This document shows positions 61,720 through 64,000 of a stretch of 64,000 nt of DNA, one piece after another. The notes below the pieces were generated by a model. The model was not told the origin of the DNA and searched no databases. It saw only the letters and a list, made by a program, of their open reading frames with translations. The stretch is from assembly GCF_964030975.1 (NCBI RefSeq), contig NZ_CAXIQH010000001.1, positions 682,001-746,000 on the forward strand, given 5' to 3'. Source of the stretch: Tisiphia sp964030975. GTDB taxonomy: Bacteria; Pseudomonadota; Alphaproteobacteria; Rickettsiales; Rickettsiaceae. The position numbers and the translations under genes are program-made. Numbering within the stretch: position 1 is the stretch's first letter; each line of letters starts with the position of its first letter.

Positions 61720-61885
61720 TAGCTAACCCGAATAAGTTGTTGATATCTCAGGCGTCATTGCGAGGAGCTACTTTAGTAGCGACGAAGCAATCCAGGAAAG
61801 TGATTAGAAATGGATTGCCACGACCACTACGTGGGTCTCGCAATGACGCCAGTTTACTATGGCTAAATGCTAGTCGGGTTAGCTA
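61720..61885. repeat. 166-bp TA-flanked palindromic element (TAGCTAACC shell)
   Basis: Left end TAGCTAACCCGAATAAG and right end CTAGTCGGGTTAGCTA, with TA at 61718-61719 and 61886-61887. The interior is a CGTCATTGCGAGGAGCTACT...GGATTGCCACGACCACTACG...CTCGCAATGACG palindrome. The stretch 61534-61920 holds only this and the 39640-like segment at 61660-61710. It lies directly before the kinase gene at 61921. Confidence 0.88.
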
Positions 61886-61920
61886 TATTGTAGCAACGAG
61901 AAAGAACAGCAAGGTACCAT

Positions 61921-62532
61921 ATGAGTAAGATTATATTTTTAAACGGATGCGGTTCTGCCGGCAAAACGTCTATCGCAAAATCAATACAATATTTAAGTAA
62001 GGAGTCTTGGCTTACTTTTGGTGTAGATAGTTTTATCAATATGATACCATGCTCATATGATGATAAAGCATCTAGCGAATATTTTACCTTTGTGCCAGGA
62101 AGAAACGATCGTGGTTTAACCATGCGGGTTGAGAGTGGTATAAAAGCTGAGCAACTTTTTGGGGTAATGCCAGATTTTGCCAATCTGCTTGTAAGCCGAG
62201 GGAATAATATTATTATTGATGAAGTCTTATTTGATGATTCCTGTCTTAAATCTTACATAAAAGTCTTAAGTAGCTATATTGTCTATTTTGTCGGAGTCTT
62301 CTGTGATCTTTCCGTAATGCAGGAGCGAGAAATTCTACGCGGTGATCGGGCTATAGGTTTATCGAATGATCAAATAGACCGAGTTCACGCAAGTAGTTTG
62401 CTAGAATATGATTTAACAGTTGATACTACCTCAAGAACAGCTTTTGAAACTGCCAAACAAATCCTGGAATTTGTTGATAACAATCCTGCTCCCCAAGGTT
62501 TTATGACTATGCGTAAGAGGTTACAGTTATAA
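61921..62532 (+). CDS. Chloramphenicol phosphotransferase-like kinase
   Basis: A 203-aa P-loop kinase of the CPT family, whose Streptomyces member phosphorylates the C3 hydroxyl of chloramphenicol. It has Walker A GCGSAGKTSIAKS near residue 9, LTFGVDSFINMIP with the Asp that contacts substrate, GNNIIIDEVLFDD, and the VGVFCDLSVMQEREILRGDRAIGLSNDQIDRVH block with the lid arginines. The end (YDLTVDTTSRTAFETAKQILEF) is also family-typical. The natural substrate in this organism is unknown, and a resistance phenotype is not established. It is flanked by TAGCTAACC-type repeat ends, suggesting recent arrival. Confidence 0.85.
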   Translation: MSKIIFLNGCGSAGKTSIAKSIQYLSKESWLTFGVDSFINMIPCSYDDKASSEYFTFVPGRNDRGLTMRVESGIKAEQLFGVMPDFANLLVSRGNNIIIDEVLFDDSCLKSYIKVLSSYIVYFVGVFCDLSVMQEREILRGDRAIGLSNDQIDRVHASSLLEYDLTVDTTSRTAFETAKQILEFVDNNPAPQGFMTMRKRLQL

Positions 62533-62695
62533 TTCAATTATGGCTAACCCGAATAGTATTTAGCTGTAAATTGTAATAAACTATTGCCCCCCCTTGACCA
62601 CAAAAAAAATTAGTTAATTTTGGTTAAAATTCAGATAAAATTCCCTAAAATCATTGGTAATTTTTAATTTATATAATAGTATATTATTTTAATCT

Positions 62696-62913
62696 TTATT
62701 CTGCATCTTTTCCTCCTCTAAAACTTTTATTACCAGTTTCTATGATTTGACAATGATGGGTTAGCCTATCGATAATTGCCTTTGTTGCCTTAGGATTACC
62801 AAATATATAGTTATGCCTATAGGATTAGGTGATAAAGAACATAATCCTATGGGCATAACTATATCGCAAAAATGTTCTGCAAAGTTCTTGACGAATTCTC
62901 TCTCTCTTAACAT
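62696..62913 (-). pseudogene. IstB (IS21) remnant split by a 54-bp palindrome
   Basis: Read on the minus strand with the small element removed, the frame gives FVKNFAEHFCDIFGNPKATK and then AIIDRLTHHCQIIETGNKSF before a stop at 62696, the C-terminus of an IS21-type IstB ATPase. The rest of IstB and all of IstA are missing. The remainder of 62533-63042 is AT-rich with no gene that I can support. Confidence 0.7.
62808..62861. repeat. Minimal 54-bp shell-A palindrome
   Basis: TAGTTATGCCTATAGGATTA at the left and its near-exact inverse TAATCCTATGGGCATAACTA at the right, separated by only 14 bases, with TA at 62806-62807 and 62862-62863. It is the shell-A element without its inner GTCATTCCCGC core. 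The host istB frame is restored when it and one TA are removed, which fixes the boundaries. Confidence 0.85.
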
Positions 62914-63042
62914 CACTATCTCCAAATAATAATTATTTTATTAAGAGATTCTTACGATATTACTCCACTATTTGCAAAAACTTTATTATTAACATTTCTT
63001 TACCTTTTGTTCATGAGACCGCCGTGAGTAGGAGATGTACTC

Positions 63043-63324
63043 TTGTTCAATAAAAATGTAATTCATAGAAGCTCTCGTCTTAAAGATGGACCTTTGGCAA
63101 AAAGGGTCGCTTTTGTTTTACGCTTTGTGGGAGTTGATTCCCGTTTTAATAAGCAGCAGGCCTTAAATATTGACTATCCCGCAAGAAAATATGGTGCTAC
63201 TTTGTTTGCACAAACTCATAAACAAATGAACTTAGAGGACGGACAGCTTTTTATTGAAAGTAGCTACTTTGATAACATTGATAAGCGTATGATTAAGAAA
63301 ATTCATAACGGGGTTGTGACGTAG
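63043..63324 (+). CDS. Small hypothetical protein, possibly a fragment
   Basis: The 93 aa start from TTG at 63043, 8 bases after AGGAG (63030-63034). The sequence (LAKRVAFVLRFVGVDSRFNKQQALNIDYPARKYGATLFAQ ... FIESSYFDNIDKRMIKKI) has no signal peptide or domain that I recognise. The end is convergent with ecfT. It could be the remnant of a longer gene in this mobile-element-rich area. Confidence 0.35.
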   Translation: MFNKNVIHRSSRLKDGPLAKRVAFVLRFVGVDSRFNKQQALNIDYPARKYGATLFAQTHKQMNLEDGQLFIESSYFDNIDKRMIKKIHNGVVT

Positions 63325-63403
63325 ACAATAATGGTATATATCTACCTTATATACAGAATGAATAGCAGTTGTTATTCTTCTAGATTTAATATTTACAGTT
63401 CCC

Positions 63404-63997
63404 TTACCAAGAACGTGATTCAATAGCTTCAGCAATATTTTCTGCTGTTTTTAGAATTTTTATAATTGTAGGAATTATAGTTGCAATAAAATTACGTTCT
63501 AAACCACGGGTACGCTGAGCTACACTTATTTCCTGAAAAATACTAACAATCACAGGAATAAATCGTATGGCAAGAGACAGGGATAGACTTATTTTCTTAT
63601 GATTAATCCCAACATAAGATAATAAAATTAAAATTTCATTAAGGCTATCAACCATTTCAGATATACGTGTTGTAAGTGTTATCAATGAAGCGAAAAGTAA
63701 TAATGTTGCAAATCGAATGATGACTTGTACTCCTACTATCCAATTACTGGTAAATATATGAACAAGCAAAATAATTAATATTATAATAGTAATCTGGCGT
63801 AATTGAATAAATAATTTTTGTAGTGGTATTTTAGCTATAAAATATAAAAAAAATGTAAAAAATAAGCTTATACTAAGCAAAAATAAATTAGATACTAAAA
63901 ATAATCCGCTTGAAAAAACTACTAGAGAATATAGCTTAATCCTTGGGGATAAGCGATGGATAGGAGAGTTATATTGATAATAAGTATCTAAATTCAT
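63404..63997 (-). CDS. ecfT: Energy-coupling factor transporter transmembrane protein EcfT
   Basis: Membrane scaffold of an ECF-type vitamin or metal importer (CbiQ/BioN/EcfT family). The 197 aa have about five hydrophobic helices. The two cytoplasmic coupling motifs that grip the ATPases are AQRTRGL near residue 164 (A-R-G type) and AIESRSW at the C-terminus. BioN in biotin systems is the closest functional parallel, but no S component or ATPase is in the window, so the substrate is unknown. The ATG is three bases from the window edge. Confidence 0.88.
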   Translation of the reverse strand: MNLDTYYQYNSPIHRLSPRIKLYSLVVFSSGLFLVSNLFLLSISLFFTFFLYFIAKIPLQKLFIQLRQITIIILIILLVHIFTSNWIVGVQVIIRFATLLLFASLITLTTRISEMVDSLNEILILLSYVGINHKKISLSLSLAIRFIPVIVSIFQEISVAQRTRGLERNFIATIIPTIIKILKTAENIAEAIESRSW

Positions 63998-64000
63998 ATC

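Noticed and set aside
4270..62863. Repeated palindromes considered as CRISPR repeats
   Set aside because: They are dispersed singly, not in regularly spaced arrays, and no cas genes are present.

Overview
The window is AT-rich and densely sown with short palindromic repeats. Its housekeeping genes look like those of an obligately intracellular alphaproteobacterium of the order Rickettsiales, most likely family Rickettsiaceae (Rickettsia or a close relative such as the torix or Megaira groups). The basis is the gene content (nuoABC/nuoDE, ccmA, DUF2155 and DUF3035 proteins, rimP-nusA-infB-rbfA, pdhAB, EcfT), Rickettsia-type palindromic elements that have entered reading frames, IS630/IS66 elements, Rpn nucleases and several toxin-antitoxin modules. 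I could not run a search, so the genus is inference. I recognised no rRNA, tRNA or CRISPR array.

Layout. 1-5.2 kb: a lipoprotein and dut (+), then rpsD, ccmA, a Thr/Ser-rich membrane protein and bolA (-), separated by repeats, including a 235-bp MITE with a 9-bp target duplication. 5.4-8.2 kb: rsfS, a KefB-type antiporter and an SH3-domain protein whose N-terminus carries a palindromic element. 8.5-13.7 kb (-): nuoE-nuoD, a DUF3035 lipoprotein and lspA, an exported 2H-phosphoesterase-like protein and an M23 peptidase. 14.2-17.9 kb (+): a DUF2155 protein, an O-antigen-ligase-like protein with a repeat-encoded tail, and nuoA-nuoB-nuoC. The complex I operon is therefore split. The usual nuoD position after nuoC is occupied by three tandem Rpn-family genes (17.8-20.8 kb), each with an internal start preceded by a good ribosome binding site. 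20.8-24.4 kb: murD-ftsW-murG. 24.7-28.7 kb: a lipoprotein, an IS630 element, a HAD-like protein lacking the nucleophile, and a GNAT acetyltransferase. 28.7-34.3 kb (-): rimP-nusA-infB-rbfA, the transcription/translation operon. 34.5-43.4 kb (+): porin, mutS, a short ankyrin protein, recJ and a methyltransferase. 43.5-44.5 kb: two small low-complexity genes with a shared leader. 45-51.4 kb (+): gatB and tsaD (tsaD apparently starting at ATT), BON and RlpA lipoproteins, pdhA-pdhB.

From 52 to 63 kb the window is accessory. Three toxin-antitoxin pairs stand in a row (YefM/YoeB, VapB/VapC, HepT/MntA). They are followed by a 5.5-kb IS66 composite with an 8-bp target duplication, a partial tandem duplication and a nested IS630. 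After that come a fusion of a DUF1016 N-terminal domain to a serine recombinase, a chloramphenicol-phosphotransferase-like kinase, and an istB remnant split by a 54-bp minimal palindromic element. An EcfT transporter gene closes the window.

The repeats form nested families. Outer shells ending TAG...CTA and flanked by TA, as expected for IS630/Tc1-mariner mobilisation, carry inner palindromes (two main core types) that also occur alone or inside other shells. They supply C-termini, N-termini and stop codons to neighbouring genes.
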